Origin: Terriglobia bacterium
Lineage (GTDB): Bacteria > Acidobacteriota > Terriglobia > UBA7540
DNA: 64,000 nt
Direction: 5' to 3'
Assembly: GCA_035712365.1 (NCBI GenBank)
Contig: DASTAW010000039.1
Span: forward strand, 62,001-126,000
The notes below the pieces were generated by a model. That model was not told where the DNA came from. It searched no databases and saw only the letters and a list, made by a program, of their open reading frames with translations. Made by a program: the position numbers and the translations under genes. Positions 47,264 to 55,041 of the stretch are shown piece by piece (the stretch's first letter is position 1; the number at the start of each line of letters is the position of its first letter).

Positions 47264-49293
47264 AACAAATGAAAATCGGAAATCGGAAGCAGGGAGCAGG
47301 GAGCAAGGAGCAAGAGGCAAGAGCTGTGGCGATCCGCATCGCCTTTCTACTGGCTGGTTGCTTCTGGCTTCTGGCTCCTGCTTTTGCCCAGCAGCCCCAG
47401 GCGCCTGCGGGGACGCCGCTTTACTCCGCCAACGCCAAGTACGTGAATGGCATGGCGCCCGGTTACTGGCCAACCGCAGGCAGTGGATTGACGCTGCAAC
47501 TGAGTGCGGGCACGGCTTATTGCGGCAATCCACCCGCGCCGGTCAGCTATCCCGGCGGATCATTGGCCCTGGCTGCCAGCGCGACGAATTACGTTTACCT
47601 GGATCCTGCGAATAACTGCTCTCCCGCGGCCGCCACGTCCGGCTTTGCGGCAGGACAGGTTCCCATCGCCAAAGTTACGACCGGGGCGACATCGATCAGC
47701 TCGATTACCGATGCCCGCACATGGTTCCAGCCGCAGCCCTGCGTGACCGGTCTCGCAGGGGACCTTCACTGCTCGTCGCTGGGAACGAATCAGAACATTT
47801 CGCTCACTCCCAGCGGAACGGGAGCGTCGGTTATCACCAATCTTCAGGACAAAGGCGGGCAGGTCTTTAACGTGAAGGCATACGGCGCCAAAGGCGATGG
47901 AACGACGGACGACAGCGCCGCCATACAGGCTGCCTATGCAGCCGCAGTGGCCGCGGGAGGGGGCGCCGTCTACTTTCCTGGAACCAGCGCTTGCTACCTG
48001 GTTGACACAGCCATCAACGCGACTGGCGATGGCCACAAGATCGTGTTTGAGGGAGCAGGCGGCCCTGGGTACTCGACTTCCGGAAGCGCCAATGCTTTGA
48101 TCTGCGGGAATACCGGCGGCGCGGTGTTCGACATCACGATGGGGTTCAATCGCACTTTCTTCAACCTTGAAGTGACCGCGCAGAAGGCTGGTCTGAGCAA
48201 CCCAAGTTTGATTGGCATTCTCGCTGGACGGAATACCAGCGGTCAGGCTGGGCAGGATACACACATCGTTAATTGCAGCTTCATGATGCCGCTTCACTTC
48301 AGCGGTATAACGTACTCCTTCGGCTTATACTTTTTCGGTGAGGAGATATCCTTTGTCAGCGATACGTCCATCGCAGCCGATTACCCGATTGTGGTGACGA
48401 GCACCAACAATTTCAGCGTTTCCAGCACCTATGTCACCTTTGGTACCGGCACCTACTCCGAGACCGGCGATTCATTTACCAACGTGGAGCTTTACACTTC
48501 GGGCCTTGGCCCGGCCATTTACCTCTACAACGCTGAGGATATGAGGATTTCGGGTCATAGCTACAACGGAAGTCAAGCGAACCCTTATCCGGCGGGCCTC
48601 TACAACTACGCTATTTATGAGCATAATTGCAAGACTCTTACGATTTCACCCTGGCGCCAGGAAGGCTATCCGGGGTTCATGTATGTGGATAGCGGGCTGC
48701 TCGATAGCTACATTCTCGGCACGCATGGGGCCGCGCCCACGCCAACACTTCACGCAGTTGAGTTCAACGACGCAAATAGCAGTGTTGTTGACGTGGACTT
48801 TGAAATTCACGACCTCATCAACACGTCATCAAATTGGTATTACGATGGCACGGCTGGTTCGCCAACGGGCTTGTGGGCACTGGACAGCGTTCACTTCTAT
48901 TGCGGGAAAGAACCTAATTGCGTAGACATACCCATCGGGAATGGGGCTGGCACCGGCACTCATTACTGGCACAACATTAGCTGGTCGGGGTCAAGCACTA
49001 ACAGTGGTCCGGTTGTCCGGCTTGATGCTGGCGCTTTTACGTTGCCATTGACCGGCGGTTTCACCATTCCAACCAGTGCCGTTCCCGCCAACAGTTGCTC
49101 GACCCTGTCGTTCGTAAGCGCTGCGGGCGCCCCTGCTCTGGCGACAATACAAATGCACCCTCAAACCTGGTACGGACTGCTGGTAACAGCCTCGTGGGGA
49201 ACGGGCGGGTTCTCGCCGATGCTCTGTAACCCCACCAGCTCTTCCATAACTCCAGGCTCCACAATTGGGGCGACGTTCAGGGTCATTCAGTGA
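47257..49293 (+). CDS. exported pectate-lyase-fold spike protein 2
   Basis: 678 residues. The first 46 include a hydrophobic leader (FLLAGCFWLLAPAFAQ). The residues before and within it are encoded by the facing arms of a GGAGCAA/CTTCTGG-type heptamer repeat (47275-47390). Residues about 50-180 are a small adhesin-like beta domain. From about 195, QDKGGQVFNVKAYGAKGDGT with TDDSAAIQAAYAAAVAAGGG is the full pectate-lyase-superfamily signature, followed by a long beta-helix. Shares the QDKGGQVFNVKAYGA module with spike 1. Last gene of the phage-like cluster. Confidence 0.78.
   Translation: MVKQMKIGNRKQGAGSKEQEARAVAIRIAFLLAGCFWLLAPAFAQQPQAPAGTPLYSANAKYVNGMAPGYWPTAGSGLTLQLSAGTAYCGNPPAPVSYPGGSLALAASATNYVYLDPANNCSPAAATSGFAAGQVPIAKVTTGATSISSITDARTWFQPQPCVTGLAGDLHCSSLGTNQNISLTPSGTGASVITNLQDKGGQVFNVKAYGAKGDGTTDDSAAIQAAYAAAVAAGGGAVYFPGTSACYLVDTAINATGDGHKIVFEGAGGPGYSTSGSANALICGNTGGAVFDITMGFNRTFFNLEVTAQKAGLSNPSLIGILAGRNTSGQAGQDTHIVNCSFMMPLHFSGITYSFGLYFFGEEISFVSDTSIAADYPIVVTSTNNFSVSSTYVTFGTGTYSETGDSFTNVELYTSGLGPAIYLYNAEDMRISGHSYNGSQANPYPAGLYNYAIYEHNCKTLTISPWRQEGYPGFMYVDSGLLDSYILGTHGAAPTPTLHAVEFNDANSSVVDVDFEIHDLINTSSNWYYDGTAGSPTGLWALDSVHFYCGKEPNCVDIPIGNGAGTGTHYWHNISWSGSSTNSGPVVRLDAGAFTLPLTGGFTIPTSAVPANSCSTLSFVSAAGAPALATIQMHPQTWYGLLVTASWGTGGFSPMLCNPTSSSITPGSTIGATFRVIQ
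47275..47390. repeat. GRAGCAR heptamer arms encoding the spike 2 leader
   Basis: GAAGCAG, GGAGCAG, GGAGCAA, GGAGCAA, GAGGCAA units (47286-47322) face GGTTGCTT, CTGGCTT and CTGGCTCC-type units (47350-47378). Both arms lie in the coding region. Confidence 0.75.
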
Positions 49294-49408
49294 TTTCGGA
49301 CGGCGCCCGGCCAGCTTCAAAGACAAGAATGCCGTCGGGGTTGCGTTGCAGACGCTGGCCTCAACGATCATTATCTTCCTCTACGTCCGCCGGAAATACT
49401 GGTTGTAG
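49286..49408 (+). pseudogene. possible C-terminal gene fragment at the right cluster edge
   Basis: In a frame different from spike 2, about 40 codons read FKDKNAVGVALQTLASTIII then FLYVRRKYWL and stop at 49408. It has a membrane-like segment and no start of its own. It could be the 3' end of a gene interrupted by the cluster, or chance. The rest of the 285-bp gap 49294-49577 shows nothing recognisable, and no attachment-site repeat was found. Confidence 0.25.
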
Positions 49409-49577
49409 CAAGCATCTCCGCGCGGCGCCCCAGCCGATTCAAGCCTTTCATCGAAATTGACGATTAACGTAGAAATATGTCACTGCGTATTCTGCGTCGG
49501 GACGAGCCAGGGCCTGATTTCGTCGCGGGGTGGCGTTTGTGGCCGGAGGAAGTGCGTTGTAAGCGAGTGTGGTGAAT

Positions 49578-49898
49578 ATGGCCATCAGCACCAAAGCTTC
49601 GATGCGGCGCAGCACCCGGATACAGGTGCGCATTCCAGTGGTTGTCACGGGAACGTTGCCGACCGGAGAATCCTTCACCGAAGAGACTTATGTCGTGACG
49701 GTCAGCAAGTTCGGTGCGCGCCTCAAATGCAGCTATGCTTTGACCCCAGGCATGGAGATCACGGTCAAACCAAAGGCTGGGGATGAGGATGCGCTGTTCC
49801 GTGTGGTGTGGACCGGCGGCAGGTCAGGCAACGCGGGCGAGGTGGGAATCCAGTATGTGAAGCGTACAAACCTTTTCGGTATCACCTTTCCCGATTGA
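49578..49898 (+). CDS. PilZ-domain protein
   Basis: A 106-residue single PilZ domain. MRRSTRIQVRIPVVVTG carries the RxxxR-type c-di-GMP motif and YVVTVSKFGARLKC the second (D/N)xSxxG-like motif, here VSKFGA. The ATG at 49578 is chosen; two GTG codons lie 6-9 bp upstream and the ribosome binding site is weak. It is the first likely host gene after the phage-like cluster. Confidence 0.75.
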   Translation: MAISTKASMRRSTRIQVRIPVVVTGTLPTGESFTEETYVVTVSKFGARLKCSYALTPGMEITVKPKAGDEDALFRVVWTGGRSGNAGEVGIQYVKRTNLFGITFPD

Positions 49899-49992
49899 TC
49901 TGGAGGCCCCTGCTCCGGCGCTCAGCGCAGCGGCACCGGTCATCATCGCTGACGACTGGTATCTCAACCGAATCCGCATTAAAATCTGCTTC

Positions 49993-50382
49993 GTGGACGG
50001 AACTTCCAAAGCCGCAAACCCGACTCGCCTCCGCCTTTTGGTGGCGGCATTCCTCCTGGTGCTTGGCTTTCTGACAATCCCGATCTGCTCTTTGTCGTTT
50101 CAGGGTGAGGACCAACCCCCGCAGGACATCTCATTCTCAGTCAGCGGAGCGATCACAGAACAATCGCCTGGAAAACTTACTGTAGATGGCGGCCAGAACA
50201 TGCTGTTCACGGTCAAGTACGATTCGGCAACGAAGATTGAGCATGAGGATGGCAGCCCTGCCAGACCGGCAGAGCTTCGGGTCGGGACAAAGATTCTGGC
50301 CAAGGGTACTCTGACTGAGGCGGGCGACGTGGTTGCAAAGACGATCACTATTGAATCCGGGTCAAAGGGTCCGCCAAAGTGA
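49993..50382 (+). CDS. secreted DUF5666-like protein
   Basis: A 129-residue exported protein. Leader RLRLLVAAFLLVLGFLTIPI, then a single OB-like beta domain: ISFSVSGAITEQSPGKLTVD, FTVKYDSATKIEHEDG and LRVGTKILAKGTLTEAGDVV with AKTITIES, the alternating pattern of DUF5666-type domains. Start uncertain (GTG at 49993, no clear ribosome binding site). Convergent with the ornithine cyclodeaminase-like gene, 13 bp apart. Confidence 0.65.
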   Translation: MDGTSKAANPTRLRLLVAAFLLVLGFLTIPICSLSFQGEDQPPQDISFSVSGAITEQSPGKLTVDGGQNMLFTVKYDSATKIEHEDGSPARPAELRVGTKILAKGTLTEAGDVVAKTITIESGSKGPPK

Positions 50383-50395
50383 GGATGGAGCTTCA

Positions 50396-51367
50396 CTACC
50401 GCGGTAGGTCCTCCCAGATGGCGAAGGGTTTCCCTTTCTGTTTTTCAAGGGCTGTGCGATAGATAAATCCGGCGGCCATAACGTCCCATATCGCAATTCC
50501 GCACGATTTGAAGACCGTGATTTGCTCGCTGGATCCACGCCCGGGCTTGGTTCCCGCCACGATGTCTTTCAACTCCAGCACGTCGTCCCAACTTTTACCG
50601 GCGGCCGCGAGTCCCTGGACCAGGTCGCCCGCTTCTCCACGAGCCTGCTCGGCGGAGTCAACTGAAATGATTTCGGCCCGGCGCAGCACCGCGTCATCCA
50701 ACTCCCGGCGGTTGATCATGTTGACGCCAATGGCGTTGACGTGGGTTCCCGGGCGAAGCCATTCACCCTTGATGACGGGCTCCTTCGAGGTGGTTGCAGC
50801 GATGATGATGTCACCAAAGCGCACGGCTTCCTCGGTGCTCGCGGCCGGCTCGACCGAGAATTTCAGATAGTCCGTCATCTCTCTGCAGAATTCCACGCGA
50901 TGCGCTTCGCTCCTAGCGAAAACCCGGGCCGCCCGGATTTTACGAACACCGGCGACCGCCTCGAGTTGCGTCCGCGCCTGCCGCCCGGTTCCGATCAGGC
51001 CCACCGTGGAAGCGTCGTGGCGGGCGAGATATTTGGTTGCGACGCCGCTTGCTGCTCCGGTTCGAATGCGGCCCAGATGGTCCGCCTCGATGACGGCGAG
51101 CAGTTCCCCCGTCTTGACGTCGAAGAGCAGGACCAGAAAGCGCGCTGCTCCGGACGTGATGGTGTAAATCTTCATGCCGGCGAGATGACCGTCCGCCAGG
51201 GCCGCTGCCATGTAGTGGAGTGAGAACCCCGGCTGGAAAAGACGTTGACGCGATTGGTTGACAGCATTACCGCTCTGCTGAGCGACAAAGCTGGCTTCGA
51301 CGCACTCAAGCGCCTGCTTCATTGGAAAGAGTTCCTGAACATCGTTTTCTAAGAGAAAAAGTGCCAT
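50396..51367 (-). CDS. ornithine cyclodeaminase / mu-crystallin family protein
   Basis: A 323-residue NAD(P)-binding protein. Family motifs: substrate region AGMKIYTITSGAARFLVLLF, the core ELLAVIEADHLGRIRTGAAS, dinucleotide loop STVGLIGTGRQARTQLEAVA and GTHVNAIGVNMINRRELDDA. Members include ornithine cyclodeaminase, alanine dehydrogenase and ketimine reductases, and SbnB-type enzymes; the exact reaction cannot be read. RBS GGAG 5 bases before ATG 51367. Last gene of a four-gene minus-strand operon. Confidence 0.88.
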   Translation of the reverse strand: MALFLLENDVQELFPMKQALECVEASFVAQQSGNAVNQSRQRLFQPGFSLHYMAAALADGHLAGMKIYTITSGAARFLVLLFDVKTGELLAVIEADHLGRIRTGAASGVATKYLARHDASTVGLIGTGRQARTQLEAVAGVRKIRAARVFARSEAHRVEFCREMTDYLKFSVEPAASTEEAVRFGDIIIAATTSKEPVIKGEWLRPGTHVNAIGVNMINRRELDDAVLRRAEIISVDSAEQARGEAGDLVQGLAAAGKSWDDVLELKDIVAGTKPGRGSSEQITVFKSCGIAIWDVMAAGFIYRTALEKQKGKPFAIWEDLPR

Positions 51368-51383
51368 TATGTCTCCACAGATT

Positions 51384-52358
51384 TCAGTGAAGCCACCGCA
51401 AGAGCGCCCAGACCGCCAGCGCGACAGCCGCGGTCGCGGCGAGGCGGGGAAAAGCCGTGCGCAAAAATGGGACCTTGTATAAGAAAGAGGTCTGCCGCCA
51501 TTTCCTGTTGTGGCTGTCCAACACCGGCTCGACCAGTTCCCACGCGGCTTCGAGAAACAGCCGCTGTGCGGCCTCACCCAATGCTGCGCAGGCGGCTGAA
51601 GGCGTTCCAATATAGCCCAGCCGGTTTCCCCGTTGCAAAGGGTAGTTTCTGCGGATGGCATCGACCAGCTCGAACTTTTGTGCTGGCAAGCCGCGGTACG
51701 TGGATCTCACCAATTCCGGACGGTTCAGCAGGACGAGCGATGTTTCCCACATTCCAGCGTGCGTATCGCCATCGAGCGCTTCTCTCTCAACTGCCGTGAA
51801 CGGGCGACCCAGAGAGTCTTCCAGACGGTGCGCGTACCGGCCACGCATGAACTGCCACAGCACAGGCCCACTGACCGAGATCATGCGCACCCTGTAGCGC
51901 CTGGACACAACAGCCGCAGCTTCTTCAAGGGCCACGAGGTGGCGCAATCCTCCGTGCCCGTTCAGGACCAGAATGTAACGGAAACCGTGGCGGGCCAGAC
52001 TCGCGCCGTAGTCCCTGGTCACGTTACGCACCGTGCGCGCCCGCGCCAGCAGTGTTCCAGCGCGGTCAAATGCAGAGGCGCCGACGGGAATACTCGGGCC
52101 GATCAGGACCGTCCAGCCGGGCTTGGCCTCGCGGATTCGCTCCGCCAGCTTTGCGCAGATCACGCCCGAAGTTATAAGATCGGTCCCGACTGGAAGGTGC
52201 GGGCCGTGTTCTTCCAGAGGGCTGACGTTAAAGAGGACGGCCACCCGGGTGCGGTCCATCGCCTCGAGTTGAGTATAGGTCAATTCCTCCAGGCGAAATA
52301 TACCCTGAGGGCCAGCCGCCCACTCTATTCCGTCGCTGTGCCGGGGGACCTCATCCAT
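51384..52358 (-). CDS. creatininase-family amidohydrolase with C-terminal membrane helix
   Basis: A 324-residue member of the creatininase/MftE family. Metal site residues appear in NVSPLEEHGPHLPVGTDLIT and LVLNGHGGLRHLVALEEAAA, with a later acidic ligand in DGDTHAGMWETSLVL. The C-terminus adds a membrane helix (LAATAAVALAVWALL) not typical of the family, so it is likely tail-anchored with the active site in the cytoplasm. The start at 52358 follows the acyltransferase stop by 10 bp; the longer frame upstream would overlap that gene. Confidence 0.85.
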   Translation of the reverse strand: MDEVPRHSDGIEWAAGPQGIFRLEELTYTQLEAMDRTRVAVLFNVSPLEEHGPHLPVGTDLITSGVICAKLAERIREAKPGWTVLIGPSIPVGASAFDRAGTLLARARTVRNVTRDYGASLARHGFRYILVLNGHGGLRHLVALEEAAAVVSRRYRVRMISVSGPVLWQFMRGRYAHRLEDSLGRPFTAVEREALDGDTHAGMWETSLVLLNRPELVRSTYRGLPAQKFELVDAIRRNYPLQRGNRLGYIGTPSAACAALGEAAQRLFLEAAWELVEPVLDSHNRKWRQTSFLYKVPFLRTAFPRLAATAAVALAVWALLRWLH

Positions 52359-52368
52359 CTGCAGGCCG

Positions 52369-53769
52369 TCAGTCTGCAACGCCTGGTGATCGCACGTTCG
52401 GAATGGTGGAGGGTTGAGTCGAACCCTCGATCTCATGACCGATTTTGCGCAGAACGCTCTCCCTCGCGCGCGCGACGCGTGACAATCGTACGGAGCGGAG
52501 CGCTTTGCGGACCAGCACACGGGCCCTGTGGCGGATGAGCCATCGATAGCGCCACAGATAAGCGCCTGAAACGGGCAGGGTCAGAGCGTAACAGCCCGCG
52601 ACTGCCCTTCCCCACCAGAAGTTGACCACAAAGATCTGAAGCGTATAGGAACTTAAGACCGCGAAGATCCGCTGCAGCCATTCGACCTTGGGGTCCTTCT
52701 GCGGGGAGTTCCTGAACAGACCGCTCACCGCCAGAATCAAGAGCGCCAGAAGATGGTTGGCGAGGCCGTATAGCGCGACTGGGAATCCGAGGACAGTCTC
52801 GACCCATGCCGCCGCCACCCTGCGCTGGGATGATTGCCACGGACCTGAAGCCTGAACGACCAATTCTCCCAATGAGCGTTGTCTGTGCGCTTCACGGTAA
52901 GCGCCCAAAGATTCACGCAAGTCAACCAGCCGCGCCGGGTCGGTCCGGTTCTGCTCAGCAATCCACTTTCTGGCAGAGCCGCTGAGTTCCAGCTCTTCCG
53001 GCTGCTGTTTCCACTCCGGCCGGGACGACCATTGCTGCTTCAGGTATTCGCGCGACAAGTCCTCCAGTTCCCGGCTAAAGTGTTCCAGGTCTGCATCCGC
53101 AAGGCCGAAGATGTTTGCCGCGATCGCGCCCTGGACCGCCTCCGCCAGGTTTTCGGAGGCGGCCGCCATATCTTCACCAACCTTGGGCAGAAAATCCTGC
53201 GCCCGAAGAGGGGTGTCGATACTCATGAGAGCTTCGGGTGCACGGCCTCCTGTGCCGAGAAACCAGTGCACGGGATAGATTCCGGGTTGGACCTGGCTCT
53301 TACTTTGCAAGCCAGCTTCCACGGCCAGCCGGACGGAGAAATCGACCACGGCCAGGCGCTCGCCCCCATTTCGCGCGTACCGCGCGGCGAACAATGCAAT
53401 GGTCCCATGATTTGCCAGAACGCTCAGACAGGAATTCAGCCAGGAATTCTGTTCTTCCCGTGTGCAATCGAACGCCTGGATTTCCAGCGCTCGCGCTGCC
53501 AGTTTGCCAAAGAAACCACGAAGCTCGCTGGATGGAACCAGGCCATGGACCCGGCGATCGAGAGCGCAGATGAGAAGCAAACCAACAGCCAGGGTCCGCG
53601 GATGAGTAATCAGCAGGATGACGGGGCCGCGCCGCTCAATCCTTTCCAGGCCGAGCACTCGAAGCCGGGGGAAAAATAGCCGGAGTCCCAGCCGGAACGC
53701 TGCCCGCATCAGACGATAACCAATCGGAGCATTCTGGGGTCGAGCGTGGATTTGAATTTGTGGTTCCAA
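52369..53769 (-). CDS. divergent PlsC-like acyltransferase
   Basis: A 466-residue membrane-associated protein. The N-terminal 220 residues resemble 1-acylglycerol-3-phosphate acyltransferases: LGLERIERRGPVILLITHPR aligns with the NHPxxxxD block, and SNHGTIALFAARYARNGG with the FPEG block. However, the Asp of the catalytic HxxxxD and the FPEG residues are not present. The C-terminal half has two to three hydrophobic segments (FPVALYGLANHLLALLILAV; GRAVAGCYALTLPVSGAYLW). The start is taken as TTG 53769, with AGAGGA upstream; an ATG at 53709 is an alternative. Second gene of the operon. Confidence 0.62.
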   Translation of the reverse strand: MEPQIQIHARPQNAPIGYRLMRAAFRLGLRLFFPRLRVLGLERIERRGPVILLITHPRTLAVGLLLICALDRRVHGLVPSSELRGFFGKLAARALEIQAFDCTREEQNSWLNSCLSVLANHGTIALFAARYARNGGERLAVVDFSVRLAVEAGLQSKSQVQPGIYPVHWFLGTGGRAPEALMSIDTPLRAQDFLPKVGEDMAAASENLAEAVQGAIAANIFGLADADLEHFSRELEDLSREYLKQQWSSRPEWKQQPEELELSGSARKWIAEQNRTDPARLVDLRESLGAYREAHRQRSLGELVVQASGPWQSSQRRVAAAWVETVLGFPVALYGLANHLLALLILAVSGLFRNSPQKDPKVEWLQRIFAVLSSYTLQIFVVNFWWGRAVAGCYALTLPVSGAYLWRYRWLIRHRARVLVRKALRSVRLSRVARARESVLRKIGHEIEGSTQPSTIPNVRSPGVAD

Positions 53770-53806
53770 AGCCTTTCCTCTCAAAAGGCGTCCGGCTGCC
53801 GGGGCC

Positions 53807-54784
53807 TCAGCGACGGCCCTGCCGCACGGGTATCGCAGTGCTCTCCCAGCCGTCCAACGTACCCACCGGGCGCACGATGGTCTCAAACAAGCCGTAGACG
53901 CTTTGAAACTTGTTTCCTTTGGAATCCATCAGTCGCAGACGAAAATAGGGAACGTTGCCGACGTGCTCTACCCGAATTGGGAAATTGCCGTTGAGACCGC
54001 TCTTGACAAACGATGTGACGTAATGGTGATACCTGCGAGACCACGTGAAGACGCGGATGTGGGTGAAATCGAATTCAACCGATCCCTCGCGGTCAGCCGC
54101 CAGGTACTGGGGGACGCTTGTGTCCCCATCCTGAACGGTGTTCAGCACGAACCAGGCGACCAGATTGAAACTGGCAGCGTACTGCGAGATTCCCTGGGGG
54201 ATATCCAGCGTGACCAGGCGGCCCAGTACCCACCCGGCCCTTGAATCGGCCTGCACCAGATACCATGCGTCGCCCGCCGCGGCGGGTGACGCCGTCTCAT
54301 TTGTTTCACTCCCGGCCGGTCTGTTGGCCACTACGCGACGGTCGTAGATTTCAAGATTCTGGCCTTGCGTCAACATCCCGAGGTCCGGAGCGCCTCGACG
54401 GGGCTCGAGGTGAACGTTTGCCGCCAGAACGGTGTGCCCAGCCGCCTGCACCTGGCGGCCCTTAAGCTCCTGGAGGAGTTTCTGGCCGTCTTCGTAAACA
54501 GTTGCCGGAACCAGTTCTCTGGTGACCACCCAGCCTTCGTTGCCGTTGCCTGTTCGGACCTTGGCCCAGGTGTCTCCTTTTTGCAGCACTTCAAGCCGGT
54601 CGCCGTACTTCAGGACCTCAGCGACCGTGTGGACTGGGGCAGGGGTGTCCAGCACATCAAGCGATGGGGAAGTGACGTATTCCAGCTCCAGGTAATCTCG
54701 GGAAGGGCGAACCGAATGATAGTAAGCTCCACCGATGGCGGCCAAAACGATGGCTGATAGGAAAATGATGGACTTCTTCTTAAT
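53807..54784 (-). CDS. membrane-anchored SH3-domain protein with ATT start
   Basis: About 325 residues. An N-terminal signal anchor KKKSIIFLSAIVLAAIGGAY appears only if translation starts at ATT 54784, which has GGGGGAG 6 bases upstream. The next usable codon, TTG 54745, would cut the anchor in half. Two bacterial SH3-type modules follow (LEVLQKGDTWAKVRTGNGNE and GDAWYLVQADSRAGWVLGRL), and then a beta-rich C-terminal domain (FDFTHIRVFTWSRRYHHYVT; FPIRVEHVGNVPYFRLRLMD). Likely a periplasmic wall-binding or scaffold protein. First gene of the operon (37 bp to the acyltransferase). Confidence 0.75.
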   Translation of the reverse strand: MKKKSIIFLSAIVLAAIGGAYYHSVRPSRDYLELEYVTSPSLDVLDTPAPVHTVAEVLKYGDRLEVLQKGDTWAKVRTGNGNEGWVVTRELVPATVYEDGQKLLQELKGRQVQAAGHTVLAANVHLEPRRGAPDLGMLTQGQNLEIYDRRVVANRPAGSETNETASPAAAGDAWYLVQADSRAGWVLGRLVTLDIPQGISQYAASFNLVAWFVLNTVQDGDTSVPQYLAADREGSVEFDFTHIRVFTWSRRYHHYVTSFVKSGLNGNFPIRVEHVGNVPYFRLRLMDSKGNKFQSVYGLFETIVRPVGTLDGWESTAIPVRQGRR

Positions 54785-55041
54785 GGTTTCTCCCCCAGGT
54801 GAAAAAACTCACCTTGTAGTTTACAACTGCATCCGGCGAAATGTTACGCGTTTTCCTCTCGCATCATCCGGACGGCAGTCCTTGCAGCCATTCGTCCATC
54901 GATCTGGCACGTCAGCCGGCGTTGTGGCCGCACGCAGCGCGAGCGGATAAGGGGCAGTCGGCTGGGCGCGGTGGCGGCAGTGTGGTGTTGACAGAAGAAC
55001 CGCCCGGCGCCTAATGTGACAGTGCCCGGATGCGATAACGC

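Noticed and set aside
22797-47390. Possible CRISPR array
   Set aside because: Units are 7-9 bp, head-to-tail without unique 30-40 bp spacers, and no cas gene is present.
21600-49600. Phage attachment-site direct repeats
   Set aside because: I compared both cluster edges by eye and found no matching stretch long enough to be att; no tRNA gene lies at either edge.
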